Positions 16,728 through 27,100 are shown, counted from the first letter of the stretch. The stretch: 64,000 nt of DNA from an uncultured Alistipes sp. (GCA_910583985.1 CAJTYA010000012.1:25819-89818), one strand, 5' to 3'. Translations and numbers: made by a program. The notes: generated by a model not told the origin, from the letters alone.

Positions 16728-17420
16728 ATGAAAATCAAACTGTTTACCGTACCCAACCTCCTCACGCTGTGCAACCTGCTTTCGGGATGCGTCGCCTCGG
16801 TGCTCGCCCTGACGGGCGGCGATCTGCGATGGGTCTTCGGGTGCGTCGTGCTGGCGGCGCTGTTCGATTTCTTCGACGGTTTCGCCGCACGGCTGTTGAG
16901 GAGCTCGTCGCCCATCGGCAAGGAGCTCGATTCGCTGGCCGATATGGTGAGCTTCGGTTTCGCCCCTTCGGCCGTTCTGTTCGCCATGTATGCGCTCGGC
17001 GGCGGGGCCTACGGGCCGTGGCGGTTCGCCGTGTTCGTGGTGGCGGCGTTTTCGGCTCTCAGGTTAGCCAAATTCAACATCGATGAGAACCAGACCAAGG
17101 AGTTCATCGGCCTGCCTACGCCGGCCTGTGCGCTCTTCTTCGCCTCCTGCGGCTATCTGGTGCAGCAGGGACGGCTCTCGGCGACGCCCGAAGCGATTCT
17201 GCTCGCCGCGCTGGCGTTTTCGTTCCTGCTGGTGTGCAACGTGCCGATGTTCGCGCTCAAGTTTTCGCACTACCGTTTCGCCGGCAACGAAATCCGGTAC
17301 GTCTTTCTGGCGGCCTCCCTCGTCGCGATCTGCCTGTGGGGCGTCGCGGCCGTGCCGTTCGTTTTCATCGCCTACATCGCGGTTTCGGTCGTCCGGCATA
17401 TCGTCTCCCGTCGCCGGTGA
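16728..17420 (+). CDS. pssA: CDP-diacylglycerol--serine O-phosphatidyltransferase
   Basis: PssA makes phosphatidylserine, the precursor of phosphatidylethanolamine, at the inner membrane. The 230-residue, multi-helix protein carries the CDP-alcohol phosphotransferase signature DG-x2-AR-x8-G-x3-D-x3-D in the stretch FFDGFAARLLRS to LDSLADMVS near residues 50-70. The start MKIKLFTVPNLLTL was preferred to an ATG 27 bases upstream because homologues begin with this hydrophobic helix. A long, GC-rich leader precedes it. It is a single-gene unit followed closely by the porin promoter. Confidence 0.93.
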   Translation: MKIKLFTVPNLLTLCNLLSGCVASVLALTGGDLRWVFGCVVLAALFDFFDGFAARLLRSSSPIGKELDSLADMVSFGFAPSAVLFAMYALGGGAYGPWRFAVFVVAAFSALRLAKFNIDENQTKEFIGLPTPACALFFASCGYLVQQGRLSATPEAILLAALAFSFLLVCNVPMFALKFSHYRFAGNEIRYVFLAASLVAICLWGVAAVPFVFIAYIAVSVVRHIVSRRR

Positions 17421-17449
17421 CTCCCCCGGCGGGCTCCGGCGGGTCCGTG

Positions 17450-17478
17450 TTGCAAGTGTAATATTTTTGCTACCTTTG
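17450..17478 (+). promoter_or_regulatory. Promoter of the porin-mltF operon
   Basis: TTG (17450-17452), an 18-base gap and a perfect TACCTTTG -7 box (17471-17478) precede the porin start by about 28 bases. Confidence 0.8.
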
Positions 17479-17506
17479 CCGTTACTTTTTGAAATCGCCG
17501 TAGTTG

Positions 17507-19615
17507 ATGTTTCCTGTATCGAGAAGGCATGGTTGGACGTGGTTGTTCGGAACGGTTCTTGTTCTGTGCGGCTTGGCCGTACAGGCCCAGCGACCGATGA
17601 CTTCCAACCAATACAACCAGCTCAACCAGTACGGGACGATGCCCGGACTGCCGGGTCAGAACCAGAACCAGATGCAGTACGGCGGCATTGCCGGCGTACA
17701 AGACAACAACGCGACCGACCAGTCCGCCGACACGACAACCAAGCCGCCCAAGATCCGCAAGCCGCTGGAATCCTACTTCTTCAACGACTCGATCCGCGAG
17801 CGCCAGAGTTTCGCGTGGACGGTGAACCTGTTGCAGAACGATATCGCCATCGTCGATGTGGATACGGCGCTCAACGGCTTTCAGAACGATTACCCCTATC
17901 TGCAGAACAACGTCGGTTCGGCCTATCTGGGCAACATGGGCGCGGCTTCCGTTCCGCTGGACTTTTCGCTGCGTCCCCAGTACATCGACTTCACGTTCGC
18001 ACAGGCCTACGACACCTACCTGATGACGCCGGAGCGCGTGCGCTTCTTCAACGTCAAGAAGCCTTTCACGCATCTTTCCTATTTCTATTCGGGTCAGACC
18101 AAGCGGCTCGAAGAGGGCTTCTGGGCGACGCATGCCCAGAACGTTTCTCCCTCCACGGGCTTCAATGTCGATTACCGCAGCCGCGGTACGCGGGGCATGT
18201 ACATCCATCAGGGAACGCGCGATCGGAACCTTTCGGCGGCCTTTTCCCATACGGGCAAGAAATACAGCGTCCATGCCGGTTATATCTTCAACATGGGCGA
18301 CATCAAGGAGAACGGCGGTATCGTGCGCGACAAGGACATCACCGACACGATCTTCGAAATGCCCGAACTGATCGAAGTCCGGTTGCAGGACGCGCGCAAC
18401 GTCTTTAAGAACAATACTTTTTATGTCGTGCAGTCGTACGGTATCCCGCTCCGAAGGCTCACCGACGAGGATTTCTCCATCGCCCAGAACTCGTCCGTTT
18501 TCGTCGGACACGCATTCCAGTACAGCCGTTTCTATAAGAACTATACCGACACCAAGGCCCAGAGCGGCGATTACTACGAGCACTGGTACATAAGCCCCAC
18601 GGCCACCTACGACTCCATTTTCGAAAGCCTGCTTTCCAACCGGGTCTTCATCCAGCTCCAGCCGTGGGACCGCAACGGCCCCGTGGGCGTCATCAACGCC
18701 GGGCTGGGCAACGACCACCACCACTACTACCAGTTCCGCCTCGACGATTACCTCGGCGAGAACAAGGGCACGAACCGCAACGGGACCTACGTCTACGGTT
18801 CGGTCGAAGGCAAGTTCCGGCGCTATTTCGACTGGAACGCCCATATCCGCTACCACCTTTTCGGCTACCGCAGTCAGGACCTCTATCTGGGCGGCAGCCT
18901 GACGTTCAACGTCTTCGTGCGCGGACGCCCCATGACGCTGAAAGGCAGCTTCATGCACGAATCGCGTACGCCGGGCTACTGGACGGAAACCTATTTTTCC
19001 AACCATTTCGCGTGGAACAACTCCTTCTCGAAGGAGACCGAGACACGCATTTCGGCGACCTTTTCCGTGCCGTTCTGGGGGCTCGAACTGGGAGCCCGCC
19101 AGAGCCTGCTCACCGATAAGGTCTATTACGGTCCCGATGCGGTTCCCGTCCAGCGGGACGGTGCCGTCACGGTGTCGGGTTTGTATCTGAAAAAGGATTT
19201 CCGCTTGGGCGGATTCCATCTTAACCATAGGGTCTTGTATCAGTACAGTTCGGCTCAGGAAGCCGTCCCCGTGCCGATGCTGAGTGCCTACCTGAGTTAC
19301 TATTTCGAATTCAATGTCGTCCGGGACGTGCTGCGGTTGCAGATCGGTCTGGACGGACGTTACAATACGAAGTATTACGCTTTCGGTTATAACCCTGCCA
19401 CGATGCAGTTTTATAACCAACGTGAAAAGGAACTGGGTAACTATCCGATGATCGACGCGTTCGTCGCCGCCAAATGGAAACGCATGCGGATTCTGGCCAA
19501 ATTTCAGCATCTGAACGAAGACTTGTTCGGCAGCCGCGATTATTTCACGGTGCTCCACTATCCGCAGAACAAGCGGATGTTCAAGTTGGGATTTTCTTGG
19601 AGCTTCTACGACTGA
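17507..19615 (+). CDS. Putative outer-membrane porin (beta-barrel, Bacteroidota family)
   Basis: This 702-residue protein has a signal peptide (WTWLFGTVLVLCGLAVQAQ, cut after AQA), a Gln/Asn-rich linker up to residue about 75, and then a long alternating aromatic/polar sequence typical of outer-membrane beta-strands. It ends FKLGFSWSFYD, close to the usual aromatic C-terminal strand. It fits the Bacteroidota family annotated as putative porin. The substrate is unknown. A TTG one codon upstream is open, but the ATG is the likelier start. The next gene overlaps its stop by one base, so its product is made together with an MltF-like transglycosylase. Confidence 0.8.
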   Translation: MFPVSRRHGWTWLFGTVLVLCGLAVQAQRPMTSNQYNQLNQYGTMPGLPGQNQNQMQYGGIAGVQDNNATDQSADTTTKPPKIRKPLESYFFNDSIRERQSFAWTVNLLQNDIAIVDVDTALNGFQNDYPYLQNNVGSAYLGNMGAASVPLDFSLRPQYIDFTFAQAYDTYLMTPERVRFFNVKKPFTHLSYFYSGQTKRLEEGFWATHAQNVSPSTGFNVDYRSRGTRGMYIHQGTRDRNLSAAFSHTGKKYSVHAGYIFNMGDIKENGGIVRDKDITDTIFEMPELIEVRLQDARNVFKNNTFYVVQSYGIPLRRLTDEDFSIAQNSSVFVGHAFQYSRFYKNYTDTKAQSGDYYEHWYISPTATYDSIFESLLSNRVFIQLQPWDRNGPVGVINAGLGNDHHHYYQFRLDDYLGENKGTNRNGTYVYGSVEGKFRRYFDWNAHIRYHLFGYRSQDLYLGGSLTFNVFVRGRPMTLKGSFMHESRTPGYWTETYFSNHFAWNNSFSKETETRISATFSVPFWGLELGARQSLLTDKVYYGPDAVPVQRDGAVTVSGLYLKKDFRLGGFHLNHRVLYQYSSAQEAVPVPMLSAYLSYYFEFNVVRDVLRLQIGLDGRYNTKYYAFGYNPATMQFYNQREKELGNYPMIDAFVAAKWKRMRILAKFQHLNEDLFGSRDYFTVLHYPQNKRMFKLGFSWSFYD

Positions 19616-21018
19616 TGCACGCCCGGAAACGATCGTGTATGACAGAAATTCGAAAACCTTCGATTGGATTTCTCACCCTCCTTTGTCTGTTTTTTGCGGC
19701 ATCCTGTTCGCGGAACGATGCCCGGATGCCTTCCGTGCGCGAGCGCGGCCGGCTGACCGTAGTCGTCGAAGACCGCCAGCCCGGCTATTTCGTCTTCGGG
19801 GGCGAGAGCTACGGCTACCAGTACGATCTGTTCAGGGCCTACGCCGATCACCTCGGCGTGGAACTGCATGTCGAGGTCGGCCGTACTCCTTCCCAGTGCG
19901 CCCGCATGCTTCGCGAGGGAGAGGCCGACCTCGCGGCCACGCTCGCCGATCATGCCGCGGCCGAAGGACTCTCTCCGGTGCCGATCTATCGAACCTCCTA
20001 CGTGCTGCTGTCCGACAAAAAGACCGCCGCGCAAGCCCGCCGGGCAGAGCCGTTCCGTCTGACGGAGTGGCTGCGGGGCCGGAAGGTGATGATCGCTCCG
20101 GGATTCAAGCGTTCCGGCGCCTACGATATGCTGCTCGACTCGCTGGCCTTTCCCACCGAGTTCTACGTCTCGTCCGCGAACAGTTTCGAGTCGATCGCCG
20201 CGCTGGGCGAGAAACAATACGATTTCCTGATCTGCGAGATGAGCGAAGCACAGTTGGGGTGCGCTTTCCAGAAAAACGTCGGACAGGTGTACCGGTTCGC
20301 CGAGTCGGTTTCGATGAGCGCGCTCGTCTCTCCGCTCGACGAGGGGTTGCGGGCCGATTTCGAGGCATGGCTCGCCCGTTTCCGGTGCAGCGAGGAGTAC
20401 GCCATGCTCAACTACCTCTATTTCGAGAAAGGGATCGTCGGGCAGATGACCGGACGCCGATGGGCCTCGACCGAGGCCGGCGGCATCTCCGTCTACGACG
20501 ATCTGTTCAAAAAGATATGCGAGAGGGAGGGCTACGACTGGCGGCTCGTTTCGGCCATCGCCTACAGCGAGTCGCGCTTCAACCCGTGGCTTGTTTCGCA
20601 CCGCGGCGCGCAGGGGCTCATGCAGATCATGCCCCATGTCGCCCGGCAGTTCGAGGTGAGGGGCAATGTGATGGACCCGGAGAACAACGTGCTGCTGGCC
20701 GTCAAGGTGCTGTCCAAGATCGAAAAATCGCTCGACTTCGCTCCGGGTACGTCCGCCGACGAACGGATGAAGATCGTGCTGGCGTGTTACAACGCCGGCA
20801 TCGGGCATGTGATGGACGCGAGGAATCTGGCGCGCAAGTACGGGGCCGATCCCGACTCGTGGGCGGACGTGTCGCGCTATTTGACGCTTAAGTCCGATCC
20901 CGCCTATGCCGGTGACGAGGCGGTCCGGCACGGTCGTTTCGTCGGTCGCCAGACGCTGGCTTTCGTCGACAACGTCTACGACCGCTATGTCCGGTACTGC
21001 ACGAGCGTCCGCCGGTAA
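19615..21018 (+). CDS. MltF-like lytic transglycosylase lipoprotein
   Basis: This 467-residue lipoprotein (lipobox FFAASC near residue 30) joins a periplasmic solute-binding domain of the SBP_bac_3 type (residues about 40-285, starting RERGRLTVVVEDRQPGYF) to a C-terminal SLT muramidase domain. The latter has the catalytic Glu in AIAYSESRFNPW, then GAQGLMQIMP and a CYNAGIGHV motif. MltF-type enzymes cut glycan strands with formation of 1,6-anhydroMurNAc and are modulated by the binding domain. The ATG at the TGATG overlap with the porin is used; an internal Met 24 bases later is an alternative start. Confidence 0.9.
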   Translation: MHARKRSCMTEIRKPSIGFLTLLCLFFAASCSRNDARMPSVRERGRLTVVVEDRQPGYFVFGGESYGYQYDLFRAYADHLGVELHVEVGRTPSQCARMLREGEADLAATLADHAAAEGLSPVPIYRTSYVLLSDKKTAAQARRAEPFRLTEWLRGRKVMIAPGFKRSGAYDMLLDSLAFPTEFYVSSANSFESIAALGEKQYDFLICEMSEAQLGCAFQKNVGQVYRFAESVSMSALVSPLDEGLRADFEAWLARFRCSEEYAMLNYLYFEKGIVGQMTGRRWASTEAGGISVYDDLFKKICEREGYDWRLVSAIAYSESRFNPWLVSHRGAQGLMQIMPHVARQFEVRGNVMDPENNVLLAVKVLSKIEKSLDFAPGTSADERMKIVLACYNAGIGHVMDARNLARKYGADPDSWADVSRYLTLKSDPAYAGDEAVRHGRFVGRQTLAFVDNVYDRYVRYCTSVRR

Positions 21019-21120
21019 GAGGGTGCGTGCCGGGGCGGAAGCCCCGTGTCCCGACCGGAAAATGTCGTAAGGAAATCCCGAATCGTCGTTCCGATAACGT
21101 CTCTTATTGAATAACATGCG

Positions 21121-21148
21121 CCTCCTGCCGACGAAAGTCGGCAGGAGG
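21121..21148. terminator. Hairpin with GAAA tetraloop between convergent genes
   Basis: CCTCCTGCCGAC, a GAAA loop and GTCGGCAGGAGG form a perfect 12-bp stem between the ends of the transglycosylase and the formate/nitrite channel genes. No T-run follows on either strand, so it may act as a bidirectional 3'-end structure rather than a classic terminator. Confidence 0.55.
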
Positions 21149-21300
21149 TGCTGCTTATATCGGGATGCGGACGGTGCTTGCGGCCGCGGGCTGCGGTCGG
21201 GCGGTCCCGCTCCCGGTTCGTCTTGCGCCGTTTCCCGTGTGCCGTTCGTCCCGCGACGTGGCGGATACGGAGACGAGGGAGAACCTAACCTGCGGCGAGG

Positions 21301-22083
21301 CTACCGGTTGCGATAAGCGTACCAGTACGCCGTGCCGACGAAGAGGGCGCCGCCCGCGACGTTGCCCAGTGTGGCCGGGATCAGGTTGTCGAAAACGAAC
21401 GAGAACGGCGTGACGTCCGCGCCCTGCATCATGCCCAGCGGAATGAAGAACATATTGGCGATGCTGTGCTCGTAGCCGATGGCCACGAAACACATGACCG
21501 GGAACCACAGCCCCAGCAACTTGCCTGCCGCGCTTCGGGCGCTCATGCCGAGCCATACGGCCAGACAGACGAGCCAGTTGGCGCCGATTCCCCTCAGGAA
21601 GACCACGTGCCACGGCAGCGACGTCTTCGTCGCGGCGATGCCCCGGACGGCTTCGTCCCACGGGGCCGCTGCCGTCACGCCGGTCAGATAGACCATGAAA
21701 TAGGTGAAAAACAATGCGCCCGCGAAATTGCCCGCATAGACCAGCGCCCAGTTCCTCAGCACGGCTTTCCATCCGATCGTCCGGCCGAGGACGCCCGGCA
21801 TCAGCACGGCGTTGTTGCCCGTGAAGAGTTCCGCGCCGGCGAAAACCACCAGAATGAGTCCGAGGGGGAACATCGCTCCCGAAAGGAGCTTTTGCAGGCC
21901 GGGATTTGCTGCCGCGATTTGCGGAAAACCGTAGCCTACGAGCAGCGACAGAATGCCGCCCATGGCGATGTAGATTCCGGCCAATGCGCTCAACACAAGG
22001 GTCTTTCGGGTGCTCAAGCCCGCTTTCTGTACGGCGGCCTGCTGCGCCAGAGCGACGATTTCGGCCGGAGAGGATACTTTCAT
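21301..22083 (-). CDS. Formate/nitrite transporter (FNT) family channel
   Basis: This 260-residue inner-membrane protein is an FNT channel, a pentamer that carries small monovalent anions such as formate or nitrite. It shows the family's six helices, the ELFTGNNAVL segment near residue 83, NWALVYAGNFAGALFF near 105 and GYEHSIANMFFIPLGM near 195, which includes the conserved pore histidine. A long upstream frame was rejected because it is composition-biased and spans the probable TACTTTTG -7 box. In an anaerobe, formate export is the most likely job. It is a single-gene unit. Confidence 0.92.
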   Translation of the reverse strand: MKVSSPAEIVALAQQAAVQKAGLSTRKTLVLSALAGIYIAMGGILSLLVGYGFPQIAAANPGLQKLLSGAMFPLGLILVVFAGAELFTGNNAVLMPGVLGRTIGWKAVLRNWALVYAGNFAGALFFTYFMVYLTGVTAAAPWDEAVRGIAATKTSLPWHVVFLRGIGANWLVCLAVWLGMSARSAAGKLLGLWFPVMCFVAIGYEHSIANMFFIPLGMMQGADVTPFSFVFDNLIPATLGNVAGGALFVGTAYWYAYRNR

Positions 22084-22152
22084 ACGGATTTCGGTAACGG
22101 TCTGTTCGCGGCGGACGGGGCGTCGGAGTGTCCCCGCTTGTGCCACGCATGG

Positions 22153-22160
22153 CAAAAGTA
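22153..22160 (-). promoter_or_regulatory. -7 box of the FNT gene
   Basis: TACTTTTG on the minus strand matches TAnnTTTG, 70 bases before the FNT start. No good -33 element is seen at 19-20 bases. The next 300 bases (to 22465) are GC-rich and hold no gene I can support. Confidence 0.6.
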
Positions 22161-22465
22161 TCGAAAAAACAGTCGTCCGCACGGGACGTCCCCGCGTATT
22201 TATCAACAAAATTTTGTCAGCGCCCCTCTGCGGGCGGCCCGGACGGTCCGGAATCCGGTGCTTTCGGCCGCCGCGCTTCCGTTCGCCGGGCCTCGCCGGA
22301 GCGGTTCTTCGACTTCGGAGGTCGCCTCGTGCCGTACCGAGGACGTTTCGGAGACTCCTCGTATCGTCCGTGCCGCGAAAGGCTGGTCCGTCTGGCAGCC
22401 GGAGGGCGGAGGCGCTGTGCCACGGGCTTTTCCGACCGGAGCCAGCGCGGAAAAAAGCGCGGAAA

Positions 22466-22497
22466 TTTTGCAATATTCCCGAAAAGCCGTATTTTTG
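22466..22497 (+). promoter_or_regulatory. Promoter of rpsP-rimM
   Basis: TTTTG (22466-22470), a 19-base gap and TATTTTTG (22490-22497) give a consensus promoter. The 5' leader is about 45 bases and A-rich before the ATG. Confidence 0.88.
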
Positions 22498-22548
22498 CGA
22501 CCTGCTTACGTATTGTAGGTTGTGTAGAATCTTTTAAAAAAGTAAAAA

Positions 22549-23100
22549 ATGCCTGTAAAAATCAGATTAGCGCGTCGCGGTAAAAAGGGCTATCCTTTCT
22601 ACCATATCGTCGTTGCGGACAGCAGGGCGCCACGTGATGGTAAGTTTATCGAAAACATTGGGTCGTATAACCCCAATACCAATCCTGCCACAATCACTCT
22701 GAACTTCGACAAAGCTTTGGAATGGTTGCAGAAAGGCGCTCAACCTACCGACACCTGCCGGGCCATCCTTTCTTATAAAGGTGTGCTCTACAAAAAACAC
22801 CTGCTGGGCGGCGTCAGCAAGGGCGCGTTCACCGAAGAGGTAGCCGAAACCCGTTTCGCTCAGTGGATGGAAAAGAAGGCCGGCAAGATCGCAGCCAAGG
22901 AATCGAAACTCTCCAGCGACAAGGAAGCTCAGGCCAAGGCCCGTCTGGAAGAGGAAGCCAAAGTGAAAGAGGCCAAAGCCAAAGCCGTAGAGGCCAAACG
23001 TGCCGAAGCCGCCGCTGCTGCCGCTGCCGCACAGGCCGAAGCCGCTGCCGAGGAAGCCTCCGAAGAGGCTCCGGCCGAAGAGCCCGCCGCCGAAGCATAG
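22549..23100 (+). CDS. rpsP: Ribosomal protein bS16 with long acidic/alanine tail
   Basis: The first 80-90 residues are a normal bS16 (MPVKIRLARRGKKGYPFYHI, DSRAPRDGKFIENIGSYNP). It is a small-subunit protein needed for 30S assembly. The product is 183 residues because a long Lys/Glu/Ala-rich, probably helical tail follows and ends in a Glu/Ala/Pro-rich segment; such tails are common in Bacteroidota S16. rimM follows after six bases, so the genes are co-transcribed. Confidence 0.96.
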   Translation: MPVKIRLARRGKKGYPFYHIVVADSRAPRDGKFIENIGSYNPNTNPATITLNFDKALEWLQKGAQPTDTCRAILSYKGVLYKKHLLGGVSKGAFTEEVAETRFAQWMEKKAGKIAAKESKLSSDKEAQAKARLEEEAKVKEAKAKAVEAKRAEAAAAAAAAQAEAAAEEASEEAPAEEPAAEA

Positions 23101-23106
23101 TCTTTC

Positions 23107-23640
23107 ATGCTGGGGAAGAACACCGCCTGCGTGGCTCGCGTCGCCAAGTCTTTCGGACGCTCCGGCGAATTGCTCGTCAGTCTGTACGACGTTTTTCCCC
23201 GCGACTTCGATGCAAAGGAACCGCTGTTCGTCGAGATCGACGGACTGGCGGTTCCTCTTTTTTGCGACCGCTTCGAACGCCGGGGCCGGCGCGGGGCGCT
23301 CGTCGTTTTCTCGGATTTCCATTCCGAGCGCCGGACGGCCGAGTTGGTCGGTCGCGAGCTTTTCCTGCCCGTCGACGGGGCGTATGCCGACGACGAGGAT
23401 GCGGAGGACGAGGGTCTGATCTATCTGGAAGACCTCGTCGGGCTGAAAGCCGTCGTCGACGACCGCTTCGAGGGAACGATCGACGATTTCATCGACGGGG
23501 AGAACCCGTTGTTCCTGCTCGTGTCGGACGGCCGCGAGGTGTATGTGCCCGCCGTGGACGAGTTCATCGTCGAGACCGATCTGGAGGCGGGCGTCATCCG
23601 GTTCGAGGTGCCCGAAGGGCTGCTCGGTCTCAACGATTGA
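23107..23640 (+). CDS. rimM: 16S rRNA processing protein RimM
   Basis: RimM helps mature the 30S head and binds uS19. The 177-residue protein has the N-terminal beta-barrel (ACVARVAKSFGRSGELLVSL), a variable middle, and the C-terminal PRC-barrel with EDLVGLKAVVDDRFEG and FLLVSDGREVYVPAVDEFI. The order rpsP-rimM matches the common bacterial arrangement, but trmD does not follow. Instead a terminator ends the unit. Confidence 0.93.
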   Translation: MLGKNTACVARVAKSFGRSGELLVSLYDVFPRDFDAKEPLFVEIDGLAVPLFCDRFERRGRRGALVVFSDFHSERRTAELVGRELFLPVDGAYADDEDAEDEGLIYLEDLVGLKAVVDDRFEGTIDDFIDGENPLFLLVSDGREVYVPAVDEFIVETDLEAGVIRFEVPEGLLGLND

Positions 23641-23689
23641 CATCGGGGCGTGCCCCGTCCGTTTGCCGTCGGAATACCGCATGTTTCGA

Positions 23690-23726
23690 AGAGGCGTTCC
23701 CCGCGTGGGCAGGGAATGCCTCTTTT
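23690..23726 (+). terminator. Terminator of rpsP-rimM
   Basis: Twelve-base arms (AGAGGCGTTCCC and GGGAATGCCTCT, with one G-U pair) enclose a 10-base loop and are followed by TTTT. Confidence 0.88.
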
Positions 23727-24184
23727 CGTGCGGGGCGGCGTCTCGTCCGTTTTGTCGTACCCCCTTCTTTTTTAGTCGTTTGCTTCGAAAAATGATTTTT
23801 TTTGAACACCGGCCCCCTTCTCCTCGGCCCGTGCGTGTTTTTATTCCCTTAAAAAACAGGCATCATACGGACGAAACGCAGGATCGGGCGTCATTTTTCT
23901 TAACAAAAAAAGAACAATTCAATAAATTATTCTTACCTTGCAACACATTGTCGAATTTGTTGATTGATAAATTGTTGTAAGAAAAGGTTCGATTCTGTCA
24001 AATAGTCGCCGATTCGCCGGAATTACCGAAAAATTGTTACCGGAGGGCGGCTCTTCGATGAGAGATTCGAACGATGTTCACTAAACGGGAAGGGGGAGAA
24101 AAGAGCGAAAAACAATGGAAAATCGATGAGATTCGAAGAGCGTACAGAGAGGAAAATATTATTCGTTCAAAACAAATTTATTTT
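23727..24184 (+). other. AT-rich upstream region of the SusC/D locus
   Basis: This 460-base region is clearly richer in A and T than its surroundings and must hold the locus promoter, but no full -33/-7 pair with the usual spacing is visible. TACCTTG (23934-23940) is the nearest -7-like element. An in-frame ATG at 24074 would extend SusC ahead of its signal peptide and is rejected. No gene is seen. Confidence 0.5.
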
Positions 24185-27100
24185 ATGAAAAAATCTTTAC
24201 TGTTGTTAATCGTTTTCAGTCTTGGATTCTGCCTTTCGTGGGCGCAGTCCAAGGTCAGCGGTACGGTTACCGATGCCGACGACGGTGCTCCGGTCGGTTT
24301 CGCCAGCGTCTCGGTGAAGGGAACCACGGTCGGCGTGATGACCGACGCCAAGGGGGAATTCACGATTCCCGTTCCCAAGGGTACGCAAAACGCGACATTG
24401 GTGGTGAGCTTTCTGGGATACGATACCAAAGAGGTGCCTGTGGGGAACAGCTCCAAGGTGAAAATTGCGTTGAAAAAATCATCCGTCGATATTGATGAAG
24501 TGGTCGTGACCGGTTATCAGAACGTCAAGAAACAGACTTTCACCGGTTCGTCCGTCAAACTGAACGCTTCGGATCTGGAAGTGGCCGGAACGACCGACGT
24601 GAGCCGCATGCTCGAAGGTAAGGTGGCCGGCGTCTCGGTACAGAACGTGTCGGGTACGTTCGGTGCCGCGCCCAAGGTGCGCGTGCGCGGTGTGACGTCC
24701 ATTTCGGGCGACAATAAGCCGCTGTGGGTCGTGGACGGCGTCGTGCTGGAAGACGTGGTCGACATTTCCAACGACCAGCTTTCGAGCGGTGACCCGACCA
24801 CGCTGCTGGGTTCTTCGGTGGCCGGGCTCAACGCCAGCGACATCGAAACGTTCGACATCCTGAAGGATGCCGCCGCGACGGCTCTTTACGGTGCGCGCGC
24901 CATGAACGGCGTGATCGTCATCACGACCAAACGCGGTAAAATCGGCGAACCCGTCATCAACTACACGGGCAACTTCACGATCCGTACCAAGCCCAATTAC
25001 AGCCAGTACAACGTGATGAACTCCTACGACCAGATGTCCATCAACGCCGAACTGGAACGTAAGGGTTGGCTCCGCAACGACATCGTCAACAGGGCGGGAT
25101 CGGGCGTGTACGGCATCATGTACAACCTCATCGAACAGTACGATCCCGAAACGGATTCGTTCGGACTGCTCAATACGCCGCAGGCGCGCCGGGCGTTCCT
25201 CTACAAATACGCCTATGCCAACACCGACTGGTTCGACCTGCTGTTCCGCAACTCGCTCATGCAGGAACACTCGCTGAGCATTTCGTCGGGTACGGAACGT
25301 TCCAAGACCTATGCGTCGGTCGGTTTCCTCAACGATGCGGGCTGGACGATCGCCGACCGGGTGAACCGTTATACGTTGAACTTCCGCAACGACTTCAAGG
25401 TCAGCGACAAGATCAGCACGGCCTTTCAGGTGACGGGCAGCATCCGTCAGCAGGAAACGCCCGGATCGTTCACGCGGGAAGCCGACGTGGTGACGGGCCG
25501 TTATACGCGTGACTTCGACATCAACCCCTTCAGCTATGCCCTCAATACGAGCCGTGTGCTCCGTCCCTATGACGACGAAGGCAATCTGGAGTATTACACA
25601 CAGAACTACGCGCCGTTCAACATCTTCAACGAACTGCGCAACAACAAGATTGACCTCGACGCACTGGATGTCAAGATTCAGGGCGAACTCAACTACGAAA
25701 TCATCAAGGGGCTCAAATACAACTTCATGGGTGCGCTGCGTTATGTGAAGACCGAACAGCAGCACAAAGTGACGGAGAACTCCAACGCCGCCAACGCCTA
25801 CCGTGCGGCCGGCAACTCCACCATCCGCGACCAGAACCCCTATCTGTACAAAGACCCCAACGACCCGGCCGCCGAACCGATGGTCGTGCTGCCCTACGGC
25901 GGTTTCTACAACACGCTCCAGAACACGATGCTGAACTACGAAATCCGCAATCAGCTCGTATATAACAAAGTATGGGACAACGGAACGCGCACCCAAGAGT
26001 TCAACGCGTTGGGTGGCGTGCAGGTCAAGGCCGCCGACCGTCGTCGGAACTCGATGACCGGTTACGGCTTCCAATACGGCATGGGCGGTACCGTGTCGTT
26101 CGACCCCTCGCTGTTCGAAATGCTCGTGCAGCGTCAGTTGCCCTACTACGGCATGGATGAATATTTCGACCGTTTCGCCGCGTTCTACGCCAATGTCGAT
26201 TATACCTACGACCGCCGTTATTCCGTTTCGGCTACGGCCCGTTACGACGGAACCAACGCGTTGGGCAAGTCGGCTTCGGCCCGGTGGTTGCCTACGTGGA
26301 ACTTCGGTGCCAAGTGGAACATCGCCAACGAGGCCTTCATGCAGAATGCCACGAAAATCGACGCGATGGGGCTGCGTGTGAGCTACGGTCTGAACGCCAG
26401 CATGGGACAGGCCACCAACTCGCGGGCCGTATACCGCAATCAGGAAGTCTATCGTCCGGGCAATACCGAAAACGGCATCACGATCGACTGGCTCGAAAAC
26501 AGCGAGCTGACGTGGGAAAAATCCTACCAGTTCAACGTCGGTTACGACCTGTCGATGTTCGGCGGTCGTCTGAACTTCAACTTCGACTACTTCGACCGTC
26601 AGAGCTTCGACCTGATCGACCTGATCAAAGTATCGGGTATCGGCGGTGAAATGTGGAAATACGCCAACTACGCCGACCTGAGCGCCCACGGTTTCGATGT
26701 GACGCTGGGCGGTACGATGATCAAGACCAAGGACTGGTCGTGGTCGGCCAACTTCACGTTCGGTTATGCGACCAACAAGATCAAGAACGCCAAGAACCTC
26801 GCTCAGGTCTGGGATCTGGTCAAACAGACCGGCGGCAACAAGGAAGGCTATTCGGTGAACGGCCTGTTCTCGGTGCCCTTCGCCGGGCTCGACCCCGATA
26901 CCGGTCTGCCGATGTTCTACGACAACGAAGGCAACGTGGGTCTCGACTGCTACATGCAGGGTACCGACACCGACTTCCTCAAGTACGAAGGCACGATCGA
27001 CCCGCCCTATACGGGAGGTCTCAATACGACCCTGCGTTGGAAGAACCTTTCGATGAACCTGTTCTTCAGTTTCGCTGCGGGCAACGTGATCCGTCTCAAT

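Noticed and set aside
23985..23998. GGTTCGATTCTG, a second T-loop-like sequence upstream of SusC
   Set aside because: No cloverleaf can be built around it and there is no CCA end.
24074..24184. N-terminal extension of SusC ahead of MKKSLLLL
   Set aside because: It would bury the signal peptide. The ATG at 24185 starts a normal signal sequence.
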